Assembly (NCBI GenBank): GCA_039619475.1
Contig: CM077115.1
Location: 157,765,774 to 157,829,773, forward strand
Source of the DNA: Icerya purchasi
Lineage: Eukaryota > Arthropoda > Insecta > Hemiptera > Monophlebidae
DNA: 64,000 nt
Direction of reading: 5' to 3'
The notes beneath the pieces were generated by a model. That model did not search any database, had not been told where the DNA came from, and saw only the letters and a list, made by a program, of their open reading frames with translations. This document shows positions 47,201-57,180 of the stretch, piece after piece. A program made the position numbers and the translations under genes. Positions within the stretch are counted from its first letter, which is position 1, and the number at the start of each line of letters is the position of its first letter.

Positions 47201-50200
47201 GAGGTAACTCTAATTTAAATACTTTCTCCGACGAATGGTTCGTCACAGCTGGGTTTTAGGACTGTTATTGGATACCATAAATTGTTTTTCCTAGAATTTA
47301 GCCGAAATATTTGTTGCTTTAAGTTGTGTGACGTGGTTTAATTTCACATTTATTAGTGATCGTTCTATTTACATTGTCTGTATCAAAAGGTTATCGTTTT
47401 TTTTTTGTTTTCGTAATAGGAAAAAATGTAATACGAACTACAAGAAGAATTTTACGGCAATCAAAAATAATTGAAGAACAAGCGCGCTCGATTTTTAAAC
47501 TTTCTTTACAAGTTTCAGAGTATGAATTATTTTTGAAATTTTCTATTAGATTTCTTGTTCATTTTTTACATTTAGTTGTTCTTTTAATAAAATAAAAATT
47601 CAAAAGAAAACAGTTTTTCTTAAAAGATAGTTTCCGATTTTATTTATCTCTGAAATCTTTTAATATTTCTGCGATTTCTTTATTTTTATTTTTGGTTCTT
47701 CGCGAATATAATTGTATCAGTTAAGATCTTAACTTTAATTTTTTAATTGGAAAAAAAAATGGCACTATAATGAAGACAGCCAATAAATGAATTTATTGAC
47801 TTGGTTAGCGAAGATTCCATGTTAAATATGAATATTTAGGAAACATTTGCGACGATTTTCTGGTTTCGTCAAAACTACAGGGGAAGAAATTGTCAAAATA
47901 TTAGATTATTAATAAATAATGAAATCGACTGGACAAAATAAGTTGTGGTATTTTTTCTTGATGGAGCTGCGACCATGGCGGAATTAGGGGTCTGCTTGTG
48001 AGTTTAATCTTGCGAAAATAACATTTTGTAGCATTCATAATGAACAAAACTTAAGCAAGTGTGGATGAAGCAGTTGAAATCATAAACTTAACATTGTTCT
48101 GTAAATGCTCATCTTTTAAAATATTTTCCGACGAAATGAGCAGCGACATAAAATTCTAGTTTTAGCATAAAGATATTTACATATTCACAGACATCTATAC
48201 TTCAAAAAAAAAAAACACGATTCTAGCTTATATAGATAAGAAAATGAAATTTCATCAAAATTCTTCTTGTTAACGAAATTTCTAACTACCCTCCGATGTG
48301 CGGTGCCTCCAGTTTAAATTGTGAGAAACACTGTACTAATTTATAATTTTTAGGTGTATTTTTTTTCTATAGGATTAATTAATTTTTAGTAGCAGTAAAA
48401 TAAATGCATCTAAGACGTACACGATTAAAATGAAATCAAAATGCAAAAATTAACATAATCGCGTGTACTTACTCGCAGTAGACCTAAATTTGGTTTATAT
48501 TCTAGCAATTCAGCTACAACATTGAAATATCCTTTATGGCAAGCTTTAAATAACGGCGTGGCACCATCCTAAATGAATTAAAATTATCCAGTTAAAATTT
48601 AGTTAATCAGATTAAAAATAATTAGATAACTATGTCGTATATATTTTATTGAAATATTACAAAAGTGTTTGTTCGCGTTCATCTTTAGAATTGTACGATT
48701 TTCCAGATTTTATTCGCTCAATTGCTTATCTATACGATTTGATGGAAATATGAGTAGCAAAATATCGAAAACGAGACCAATATACAAAAAAGGTAAGCAT
48801 AGTGCATATGAAAATTATAGACCAATTGTGCTGTAATGTGATTGCAACAATATCAGAAAAACATGTTAACGAAGTACTTACAAGAAAATAGGGTAATTGA
48901 CAAAAAAAAAAAAATACGGTTTTCAAAAGGAAAAATCCACATCGAAAGCAATCGGTGAGCTTACGGGAAAAATAAAAGGCAGTTTTGAAAAGGGAAGGAA
49001 GGAACTGATATCCCTTTTAAATCTTACTAGAGCATTTGAAAAACAGTTGATCGTAAAATACACTCATAAACACATTAGAGGGGAAACAGGAATAATAGAT
49101 TAAAAAACCGGTTTCAACATTATTTAAATCAAAGAAAAACAAGTGCGTAAGTGTATTAAATATGCTAAAATAGGCGATGAATGTAGCGCAGGGTAGCAAC
49201 TTAGCACCAATATAAGGAATTAAATTATAGCGATGTAGTCTCGTGCGCGCATGATAAAACAATAGATATATCACAATATAAAGATATTAAAGAGACAGAA
49301 ATAAGGTTACAAAAAGATTTAATAACTACAAATGGGCGCATGATAAAAATCTAAGAGTTACTGTAAAAAAGACTAAAACAATAGTATTACGAAAAAAAAG
49401 ACAGGGGGAATTCGCATTGTCCAAATATAATAGTATACTCAAATGAATGTGTACATACTCAATGGGAGAAAGAAACGAGTGTGAAATGAAAAACTGCCAG
49501 AAGTTAGAAATAGCAACTCGGTATAAATATTTGAGAATAATGATGGACCAACATTTAAGATGGAATTCGTACATAATGTTGCAAAGAAAATCAGGGCAAT
49601 ATTACCAGCTTTATACACACTGAGGAAATATACAACAAATAGAACATTAAAAATAGTTTATTATGCGTTAGTAGATTCGAGGATCAAATATGGAATTCGA
49701 GAATAATGGTAAGAGAAGTATACTTAAGGAAAATAAATAAACTGCAAATAAAATGCTTGAAATTAATAGGAAGTCCTTAAGGGGAGAAACTGAAAATGAA
49801 ATGATTAAAAAAGAAGACGTAATGAGCATAAGAGGAATGTACTTACATGTAAAGCGATATATATATGCAGCAACAGAAAAGAAAATTTGTATTGGAAGAA
49901 AAAGCAAAAACAGAACACGAGCTGAAGAAAAAATTGATGTACCAACTACCGTTAGCGAGAACAAAGATGGAGCAGTAAACGGACAAATTAGTTCATAACT
50001 TAGATGTTTAATAAAATACCTAAAGAAATAATAGGAACGGAAAAAATATGGGTAAAGAAATGGTTTCAGGAAGAAGATGTTAAAAAAATAATAAACATAA
50101 GACAATGCGCAATAATAAGTAAAGAAATTACCAAAAACAAAAGAATATAAATTATAGTTATACCGATAATTACGAAATTACATTAAGATGTAGCTAGTAG

Positions 50201-50303
50201 ATATTACACGAAGATGTATGTATGTAAGTTAATTTATAAGGCTATAATGCTTAAATATAATAGCTTGACGAAAAAACTATTATAATTAAAAATAAATACA
50301 TTT

Positions 50304-50336
<33 letters not shown>

Positions 50337-53300
50337 GTTATGTATTCTAACGGATTGGGAACTTTTAGTTGTACGAAAGTGACAAGTTCAGAAAGTTTGT
50401 AACTTAATAAATTTAAAAAATTGGCATTATTTCGGTAAACGTTAATAAACTAAAAGGATTTATCAGAAAAAAACGAAGATTTTAGATATCGTATAGCTTA
50501 GAATAGTAAACGCAAATAGATAACATTATAACGAATGGCGTTACGGTAGAAATGAAAGTGTAAGGGCTAAAAAATTAAACAAGGTTAAGATTTTTAAAAA
50601 ATGAATAAAAGAAAAGTCATTTAATTACAGATAGGGTCTTTTCGGAAATAGGAATGCGGAAATTCTGGAAGTAACTGAAATAAGAAGGGCTAGAGAAAAA
50701 CTTTAATTAGAAGTATAATCAAAAAAAACAACTTGTAAGAGATAATGAAGAGCAAAGGAGATCGGGTTTTATAATTAAAAACGAATAGAAAGATAAACTC
50801 TGATTGAAATTCAAAAGGTTTTTTCAGATGAAATTGGCTTTCAGAAAATTCAAATTAATTTGGCAAATTTTTTCAGCTTTCGCTCCGACTGAGAAAAGCC
50901 CAGCCATATAGAAGGAACTATATGTAATTTTCGAATATTTCGCAATGTTTTTTATCAAATTCAGTTAAAAACTCGAATCATTAGATATAAGTTTTATACT
51001 CCTCGTCAAGCAATTTAGGTTTCGACAAGGAAAGTCTTTTTCTTCTTCACGTGCCGTCTCCGCCTCGTAGGTTGGCGATCCACGTTGCTAGCACGACCTT
51101 TGAATAGTCCACTCTACTCTTTTATTACAAAACTTGGTAAACCAACTTAATTCCGTTTTATTAGAAAGTAATATATTTCTGGTCGCCTTTCTGGGTCTCA
51201 GTTTGACTTTCGCTTAAATTTGACAAGTTACAGCAAAACAAAAACAAAAACAATATATATATAGAAGTTTCACGCAATTTGTCATACAATGTGACCGTTC
51301 TTTACTTATTTTCGAAAAAGTAAAACAATAATAATATGCGGCAAAAATAAATAGATGCGCGGGTATAAATTATTACCGTCCTTGGTGTATCGATATTGGC
51401 TCCATATTTTAACAATAGTCTAATTACACCACAATGGCCCATTTGCGATGCTATCCATAAAGGTGTGGAACCATCTCTTCTTCGGCAATTTACGTCTGCA
51501 GAACCGTACAATAGCAGTAGGTTACAAATGTCATCGTGGCCATTCTGCGCGGCGATAAATAACGGAGACGCACCATCCTATATTCCGGAAAACAAAATAC
51601 TTGTTTTGAGACGTTTATTTAATTTTTATCGCCCGTCGGTGGCGTCGCGTACGATTTTAATTTTTTTTTAAAAAATATACGTTATTTTTAAAATTATTCG
51701 TTCGCGATGAAGGAAAAAATATCAATATTTAAGCAAAAAACAAGTTTTTTCCCACGTCAGGAAAAATGCCTTCAAATTCACAACACATTTTTGTATTTAG
51801 CTCTCATTGTAGGCAAAACAAAAAAAAAATAAATAAAAAAAAACTGTTCATCGTATGTTTTGACAAATTTTATTTAATAAACCTTACACGACACGTATAG
51901 CTATTACACATATTTTTTCATATTAGTTTTTCTAAACTGCTCGTTCGTTTTATAATAAATGAAAGAACTGAGCAGTTTAGAAAAACTAATATGATAAAAT
52001 ATGTGAAATGTTCTTATTACAGGATTTTCCAAGATGTACACGGGATTTTTCAAGTTTGGATTTAATTTTTTTTCTCTTCATTAATTCGTAATATGTTTTT
52101 ATTGTCGACCCCGATTTCATTAAAGTCATCACTGTTCACTTCTTTTTTTAATATAATAAAATTATTTACACTACGCAATCTAAATAACGTATAAATTTTA
52201 AAAAAAAGTGCCTATAGATTAGTTTGGAGAATAAGTTGCTTTAGTTCAAAACGCAATTTTTTCTTTTTACAAATTGCTTCTTCTTTTATGCCACCCATGT
52301 TTTGATCCCTATAAAGCCTCATCTTTCCATCATGCTATCAATCGTATTTTTTTCCGCCCAACGTTTCTCCCTTTCCCCGTTTAGCGTTTTCCCCTGTTTA
52401 GCGCAATTCTCGTCTTTTATTTTACGGTGTCTTATTATTATTCTTCCTCCACAGTCTCTTGGTTTTCAATTCAATTTTAGCATATAAAACATCGTTGTTT
52501 GTTTAGGATCTTTTTGGAAGGTTCCTGCTGGCTTGCTGTACGAGAAAATTAAAAAACCGAATGTTCTATCCTAGCGCGAACCTAACATATTCGAAATTAA
52601 TGTTAGTGACTATGTTTATGTCGGAGGTAATATGAAAAATTATTATAAAGTTTTCATACTGATTAACGTGTTTTTACGAAAGCTATTAAAGAAATTCGCA
52701 GAGGTTGTGTGACATAAACCGTCGCTAGTAGCTGACAATTTAAATTAAAGAATCACTATAGAACACTATCATCATAGGGTGGTCCGGGAGTGTTCTCATG
52801 ACGAGGTCCAAAAGGTCAAATGCATATTGATATCGTACCATTCAAAATTATTATTGCTCCATTTCTAAATAAAAAAACTCTGGCGTTATCTTTTGGCTGA
52901 TCTAAAGCAGAACAGTACGCGTAAACCATATCTCCATATTTAAGCGATGCAATATGTCGTACAACGATATAGCGAATATAAATATGTATATGCGCTCTAT
53001 CTCTGGAAAAAGTTGTCACGCGCGGTCGATGATCAGTAAATTCAACTTCGTAATTCGATGTGCGATCTAAGAACGAATTTTTTTTCTTTAAATTTGTGGG
53101 GCTTGTCAGCAGCGGACGATTACCCGTCAAGACGGAAGAACGTAGAACGAAAGGGAAATAAATCGCTAGGAGAGTTATTCGGAGAAGAAGAAGAGAGCCA
53201 GAACTACTATGAAGAAATAACAAAAGAGTCAAAAGAGATCGATACTACAACCCGTACAGCTAGCAGTAGTCCGAAGGGAAATAAACGTAAGGAAGAAAAA

Positions 53301-55877
53301 TATAAGGAAAGTCCTAGAGGAAAGGGAAGCTCTCATGTCTTGCTAGCCATTTTACATGGTGCCCAGTCAAATATCATTTTTAAATTTCCAGTTTATTCCT
53401 GGTCCGAATCCTTCCGATTTCCTAATTACTAGAATTACAAAAAGAGAAGAATGGTTACTACTGGTAATATTTGATCGGCGCAGCATACGAATAAAACAGA
53501 ACTTGGTCATTTATTTTAAGTACGTTAAAAAATGCATTCATTTTTTGTTCTAGATTATCTTATTAAAAATATCGCTTTTGGCTATTTTTATTTGTTTTCC
53601 CGGTTTTACGACAAAACTCCTGGTTTCTTATCGGGGTTTTTCCGGTTTGGAAAATTCCCGGCTTATTACCGGTTGGGTGGCTACCCTGGTTTTACCTGTT
53701 TGTGATAGACCATGTCTATATAAAACTATATGCTATGTAACCAACACAAAAAGAGGAGAAAAATCTTTATTCATGACTGGGCAACTGCTAAACAGCGCCC
53801 ACAGAAAAATCCTTATCTGACAATATGGCCGCAGAAACAAAAATTATATCGTATACAACTGCATTCTATTTTCTCCAGTGCTGCAACGGATGAACATTAC
53901 TCGAGTTCTGAGGAGTAGGCTAATGTACCCGCATAAGGGGTATTGTAGTTTGATAATTTGCGAATGCCGCTGCGATTGAACAGTAAGGAATTTTGTAATT
54001 TCGCGCGAAACTGTATTATTTTCGATAGTTCATATTCGTGATGTTCGAGCTGTTTATTAATCTCGATGTCAGTTTTACTTTTTTGTTATCGTTTGCCAGT
54101 CATCGGCCGTTTTCCTTATTGGTCGAAGCGGCATCAATTGCAATCTAGGCACGGCAAAATCTCACCGTTGCATATCAATTTTTAATGAAGTTTTTATTAA
54201 AATTTGCTTCTCTAATCTTATATTACAAAGAATACACACAAAACTGAACTTTTTGAAATGAAAGGGTATTATTAGATAAGCATATCGAATCTGGATTTTT
54301 CTATCCACGTTTGGGGAGTAGTCACATCAAATAAAAAAAATTTGCACCAAGTTTCACCTGGTAATATCAAATATTTTCCGGGTTATTTTTTAAAAAAAAT
54401 AGTTTTTACGGTTTTTTTTTAAAAGTAAAAATTAAAATTAATGTTTGACGTTTTTTTTCCCTTCAAATACCAGGATGTAAAAGGCACGGAAATAAAATAT
54501 TTTTACGATTCTCGAATATAAACCCAGTTTTTTTATATAATTTTTAAACAGTATTCCTTCAGACAGGCGAGCACCAAATTTTAACAGTAAACGTCTTCTT
54601 TTATGCTATACCTAGGAGTTTTTTCAACCTTTTTTTAATTATTGAAAACTAATTTTTTTGAAAAACTTTTAATTTATAGTTTTAAATTTTAGTTTTTAGA
54701 ATCCCGTACACAACATAAAATGCACAGAATCCTTATAAGATGATTCGGAAATTTCAAATAAAAATCAATAACTCACGAATGGTTTCATTTCTAAATTTCT
54801 AAATTGGATCTTAAAATTACAATTAAAATTATATTTAAGACAATCTACAATTACTAGCTAACTGCTTATCTTGGGCGGTAAAAAAAACCCAAAAAGCCGT
54901 CAAGAATATATATGGAATTTAAAACGGGGACTTCGGAAATTAACCTTTAAAAAATTTATAACTCATCACCAGATAACCCTTTAAAGGTAAAATTCGAAAT
55001 ATAAAGCAAAATGCAGAAACTCGTTTATAAAAACAAACAATTACGGACAAAAATTATACGGACCCCCCTCCACCGGCTTAAAAAACAAAAAAAAAAAAGA
55101 CATTCACAAGAGCAATAGACTAAGTAAAAAAGTTGAGGAAGCCAAAATGTATTTCAAATATATGCATAAAGGAAAGGTTTTATATAAAAACTATAGCCGA
55201 GCATACAACTTTACATTTAGGCCTTTTGAACGCCGAAAGCTCGAAAGTTTCGAACAAATATATTTTTTTTTCTGGACACGTGATATATCGACGAAATGAC
55301 CGGGAATCCGTAGAAAATCAACGGGATGATGCAGAATGCGTTGAGCAGATACATCACAATCAAGGAGTTGGAAATTATCAGAAAATTGTCGATATCGAAT
55401 GTAGAAGAAATAAAAAGAGCACGAAAATTTCTAATGATTCGGAATAAAATACAAAACAGTGAGAAGAAAGTTTGAAGAATTCATAATAATTCTGTAAAGA
55501 AAAACTAAGAAGGAAGTCCCAACTCCAAGTGATCCTTTAGATCAGTTAGTAAAGACGGTCAAGTAAGAGGGGAAAAAGAGATTCTATCATATTTTTGAAT
55601 TTATTACGGTATATATCTATAAGAACGTAGGGGACTGGAAGAAGAACAAAGAAGTCGTTTTGTTAGTAGTCTGTTTCCAAGAAGGCATCTGTGCAAGGAT
55701 AGAGGAAGAGAATGAGAGTCCGCATGGGCAGTTGGGATGGAAGTAGATCTCTTAAAATACGTAAGCATGGATTTTGAATGCGATTTAGTTTTGCGTGAGT
55801 AGGCTTTTAAAATAGGTTAAAAATATTTAAGAGAAATGAATAATATAATAAAATTACGTGCAATATGCATTTTTTAA

Positions 55878-55928
<51 letters not shown>

Positions 55929-56593
55929 CATGTATATATATATATATATATTAAACATGCGAAAAACTAATCGTACTTTTTGCACGAAATTACGGTTAGC
56001 AACGAATTTTATAGTAATATAGAAATCTGTACCCTTCACCCTTCCTCTCGCAACTTTATAGGTGACGCTGATCACATTTTATTTGAGTGCACCTGTATCG
56101 CTTCCGAACGTTTCTCTTTCTACTCTTCGCTTCTATTAATTAGTCTTTAAATTTCTTATTGTGCATCTTTTGTTCTCTACTTGCCATCGCCTTCGATTAT
56201 TCCTCGACACTTGAGTCTTTTTTACCCTCCATATCTGATCGTGTATACGTCTGATTCCATTCCTCATCGTCTTCCCTCTTCTTTGACCAATATCTATTTT
56301 GAAAACCCCGTTAAAAAAAAAGAATTAAAAAACAACGGGAATTCGATCCAAATGTTTTATCAATTTCTAACAATATTTGAAAAGAATTTTGTTTTAACAC
56401 GAAGGTCTGAAACGGTGTGTTCTCGTCGTTATCAGTTCTGATTGTACTTTCCACGGATTTATTAAAAATAATAAATAAGTCTTCGCTGATTTACCTCCAT
56501 TTGATAATTGACAGTTGCTCCATTGAGTAATAAATACTGCGCGACGTCTAAATAACCGCGTTGGCACGCAACAAAGAGTGGTGTAGCGCCGTC
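38023..56593 (-). CDS. ANKRD29: ANKRD29 orthologue, C-terminal four exons
   Basis: Minus-strand exons 56593-56495, 51577-51377, 48568-48473 and 38205-38023 all join in phase 0 to 191 codons of this protein plus a stop (183 bp in the last exon). They encode five ankyrin repeats starting DGATPLFVACQRGYLDV, DGASPLFIAAQNGHDDI, DGSTPLWIASQMGHCGVIRL, DGATPLFKACHKGYFNVV and NGESALHAAVLGGHVSIAKL. The vertebrate protein as I recall it has the same order, including WIASQMGH and the irregular repeat with a TLGILKNGTSALHAAVL junction, and is about 300 residues; roughly 110 N-terminal residues are missing here. Ankyrin repeats bind other proteins; no molecular role is established for ANKRD29 that I can cite. 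The introns (10.3, 2.8 and 4.9 kb) are full of transposon relics. N-terminal exons should lie above 56.6 kb; none was recognised before the window ends. Confidence 0.9.
40717..41265 (+). repeat. 0.55-kb dispersed repeat, copy 1
   Basis: Matches the reverse complement of 54691-55289 over its whole length. Shared landmarks in order are ATGTCC, TTTCGAGCTTTCGGC, AAAGTTGT...GCTCGG, TATCTGGTGATGAGTTAT, AAATTCCATAT, GACGG.TTTTTGG, TAGATTGTCTTAAA, GATCCAATTT and GTGAGTTATTGATTTTT. No ORF or recognised transposon protein; family unknown. Confidence 0.8.
42172..42350 (+). repeat. Dispersed repeat, copy 2 (pair of 25790-25977)
   Basis: Same order of landmarks as copy 1. It ends in the perfect 18-bp palindrome TGTAATGTATACATTACA (42333-42350). 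Confidence 0.6.
43811..44656 (+). mobile_element. RTE-like LINE, RT palm and 3' end, with triplet tail
   Basis: A plus frame runs from 43811 through the RT catalytic box IRYADDTVMV (YADD at 43859-43870), then INAPKTKWMV, SRFQYLGSWF, RNISLQLRMRLVRCYVF and ILLYGVES, where a TAG interrupts. After it come FEMFVYRRILKIPW, NRQVLNRMSKERELL, HIHRNEKYRSLQL and a (AAG)n end at 44641-44655. The longest uninterrupted part is 43874-44260. The same family as the relic at 21705-22020 is likely. 5'-truncated and dead. Confidence 0.85.
44657..47829. other. Intron sequence, no element identified
   Basis: AT-rich, with A runs near 44871-44882 and 45848-45860. ORFs at 45413-45628, 46414-46608, 46961-47146 and 47356-47595 have no recognisable domain. 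Confidence 0.4.
47830..48310 (+). pseudogene. hAT-superfamily transposase remnant (ZBED/GTF2IRD2-like)
   Basis: Across several plus frames: CDDFLVSSKLQG then GEEIVKILDY, LDGAATMAELGVC (the family's CTDGAAAMTGKHSGV box with a conserved Asp), CSIHNEQNLSKCG (usual CIIHREALASK) and VDEAVEIINLTLFCKCSSFK followed by IFSDEM (usual VVKIVNFIKSSALK...LCEEM). The order matches the RNase H-like core of hAT transposases of the type domesticated as ZBED/GTF2IRD2 genes. Many frameshifts and stops mark it as dead. It lies just downstream (+ strand) of 47.8 kb, in an ANKRD29 intron and antisense to the gene. Confidence 0.65.
48473..48568 (-). CDS. ANKRD29: ANKRD29 exon: irregular ankyrin repeat
   Basis: 96 bp, 32 codons, phase 0. 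Acceptor TTTAG (ending at 48569 on -) and donor GTAAGT (48472-48467). Encodes DGATPLFKACHKGYFNVVAE and LLEYKPNLGLLR, equivalent to the DGTTALLKAANKGYNDVI...LGILK segment. Confidence 0.9.
48770..50335 (+). mobile_element. LINE, RT region with 3' poly(A) tail
   Basis: Plus-strand RT pieces: RPIYKKGKHSAYENYRPIVL near the start, KKYGFQKEKSTSKAIGELTG (usual QFGFRKNKSTxDAL), ISLLNLTRAFEKQLIVKY (usual FLDLSKAFDTVDH), later AILPALYTLRKYTTNRTLKI then VYYALVDSRIKYGI and LQIKCLKLIGS. Stops and frameshifts occur throughout. It ends in a ~30-base poly(A) run (50305-50334). 5'-truncated, CR1/Jockey-group-like; inserted in the ANKRD29 intron antisense to the gene. Confidence 0.8.
50336..51376. other. ANKRD29 intron remainder
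   Basis: AT-rich; a GC-richer patch near 51045-51100 has no recognised feature. Confidence 0.4.
51377..51577 (-). CDS. ANKRD29: ANKRD29 exon: two fused ankyrin repeats
   Basis: 201 bp, 67 codons, phase 0. Acceptor ATAG ends at 51578 and donor GTAATA starts at 51376. It carries DGASPLFIAAQNGHDDI through SADVNCRRR and then DGSTPLWIASQMGHCGVIRL through GANIDTPRT. The minus ORF 51302-51511 starts at an internal Met and reads into the intron; the + ORF 51396-51671 is a shadow. Confidence 0.92.
51907..52005. repeat. Long perfect-type hairpin, 36-bp arms
   Basis: Arms 51907-51942 and 51970-52005 are complementary with one mismatch. The shared core is ATATTAGTTTTTCTAAACTG on the left arm. The spacer is 27 bp. 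Confidence 0.9.
53058..53432 (+). other. Glu/Lys-rich ORF of uncertain status (124 aa)
   Basis: Open frame with a polar, acidic/basic centre (SLGELFGEEEESQNYYEEI, KESKEID, SSSPKGNKRKEEKYKESPRG) and a C-terminus that is simply MITE sequence from 53345 on. It overlaps a minus ORF (52816-53232). The composition is unlike the Phe/Ile chance ORFs nearby, so it may be a relic of a coding region such as a LINE ORF1, but no domain is recognised. Confidence 0.2.
53345..53693 (+). repeat. Dispersed MITE-like repeat, copy 2
   Basis: Pair of 30305-30652. The ends are clearer here: left ATGGTGCCCAGTCAAATATC and right, reverse-complemented, AGGGTAGCCACCCAACC. Flanks cattttac and ggttttac match 6 of 8, a possible hAT-type target duplication. 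Non-coding. Confidence 0.7.
54691..55289 (-). repeat. 0.55-kb dispersed repeat, copy 2 (inverted)
   Basis: Reverse-complement counterpart of 40717-41265. The plus ORF 55133-55447 reads across its edge and is not supported as a gene. Confidence 0.8.
55879..55951. repeat. (TA)n microsatellite
   Basis: About 70 bp of TA dinucleotides interrupted by TTTACATG. Confidence 0.95.
56495..56593 (-). CDS. ANKRD29: ANKRD29 exon: most N-terminal one seen
   Basis: 99 bp, 33 codons, phase 0. Acceptor CAATAG ends at 56594 and donor GTAAAT starts at 56494. Encodes DGATPLFVACQRGYLDVAQY and LLLNGATVNYQME. Because it begins in phase 0 at the repeat's Asp, a further exon encoding the previous repeat is expected upstream on -. 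Confidence 0.9.
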
Positions 56594-56809
56594 CTATTGA
56601 AACCAAAAACAACAACGATATAAATAACTCTTTAACAACCAAATTCTTTTTTCAGCTACAATTTATAACCGAAAAATGTTTCTAATTCTATAATGGTAGC
56701 GTAAAATACATAACCTTTATTTTACTTTTCGGCTCATTAATCAAAAGTTACATTTTACTTCGATCAAAAATTGTTAATACAAACGAACCGATGACAGCAA
56801 AAAAATATA

Positions 56810-57180
56810 TTATAGAGAGGAAAAGGTTAAGAGATGCAATAAGGAGTGGGAAGTGTCTATGTTTTAACAGATGAGAATATAACATAGTGGAACGTTTAAC
56901 TGAGTGACATTAGAAGAAAAAAAACCTTAATTAGAATTACGGAAATTGTTTAGATGGAACGGGCAATATGAGAAGTTGAGAAAAATCAAAAATTATGATT
57001 AAATGGAAGATGTGAATAATGAAACCAAAAACAAGCAAGAGTGAAGGAAACTCCAATGGGATCGGAGATTACAAAAGTCGGTAAAGAAAAGAAGCGGCAG
57101 TTAGAAAAGGAAGGTACGCAAATTTCGAACCAAAATCTAGAATGGAAACAAATGGAATATTAAATATAGATGCGAGGTAG
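56810..57180 (+). mobile_element. Decayed LINE fragment (tentative)
   Basis: Weak plus-strand resemblance to a LINE RT region (AIRSGKCLCF-like, where GxRIGxxKVYSLAYADD is usual). A stretch GATGCAATAAGGAGTGGGAA and AGCAGATGAGAATAA-like sequence is shared with 58790-58880. Stops are frequent. Assignment is uncertain. Confidence 0.3.

Larger units (their letters stand above)
38206..48472 (-). other. ANKRD29 intron, 10.3 kb
   Basis: Large intron. Recognised content: a repeat at 40717-41265, a dispersed repeat at 42172-42350, an RTE-like LINE at 43811-44656 and a hAT transposase relic at 47830-48310. The rest is AT-rich with homopolymer runs and short chance ORFs. A (CAT)n tract in a GC-richer patch lies at 46170-46200. 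Confidence 0.6.
51578..56494 (-). other. ANKRD29 intron, 4.9 kb
   Basis: Contains the hairpin at 51907-52005, the MITE-like repeat at 53345-53693, the inverted copy of the 0.55-kb repeat at 54691-55289 and a long (TA)n tract. Confidence 0.6.

Noticed and set aside
49668..50105. 145-codon minus ORF
   Set aside because: It is antisense to the LINE at 48770-50335 and is Phe/Ser/Tyr-rich because that strand is complementary to an A-rich LINE sequence.
51396..51671. 91-codon plus ORF
   Set aside because: Shadow of the two-repeat ANKRD29 exon.
55879..55951. TA tract as a replication origin or attachment site
   Set aside because: Simple dinucleotide microsatellite of a kind found several times in the window.
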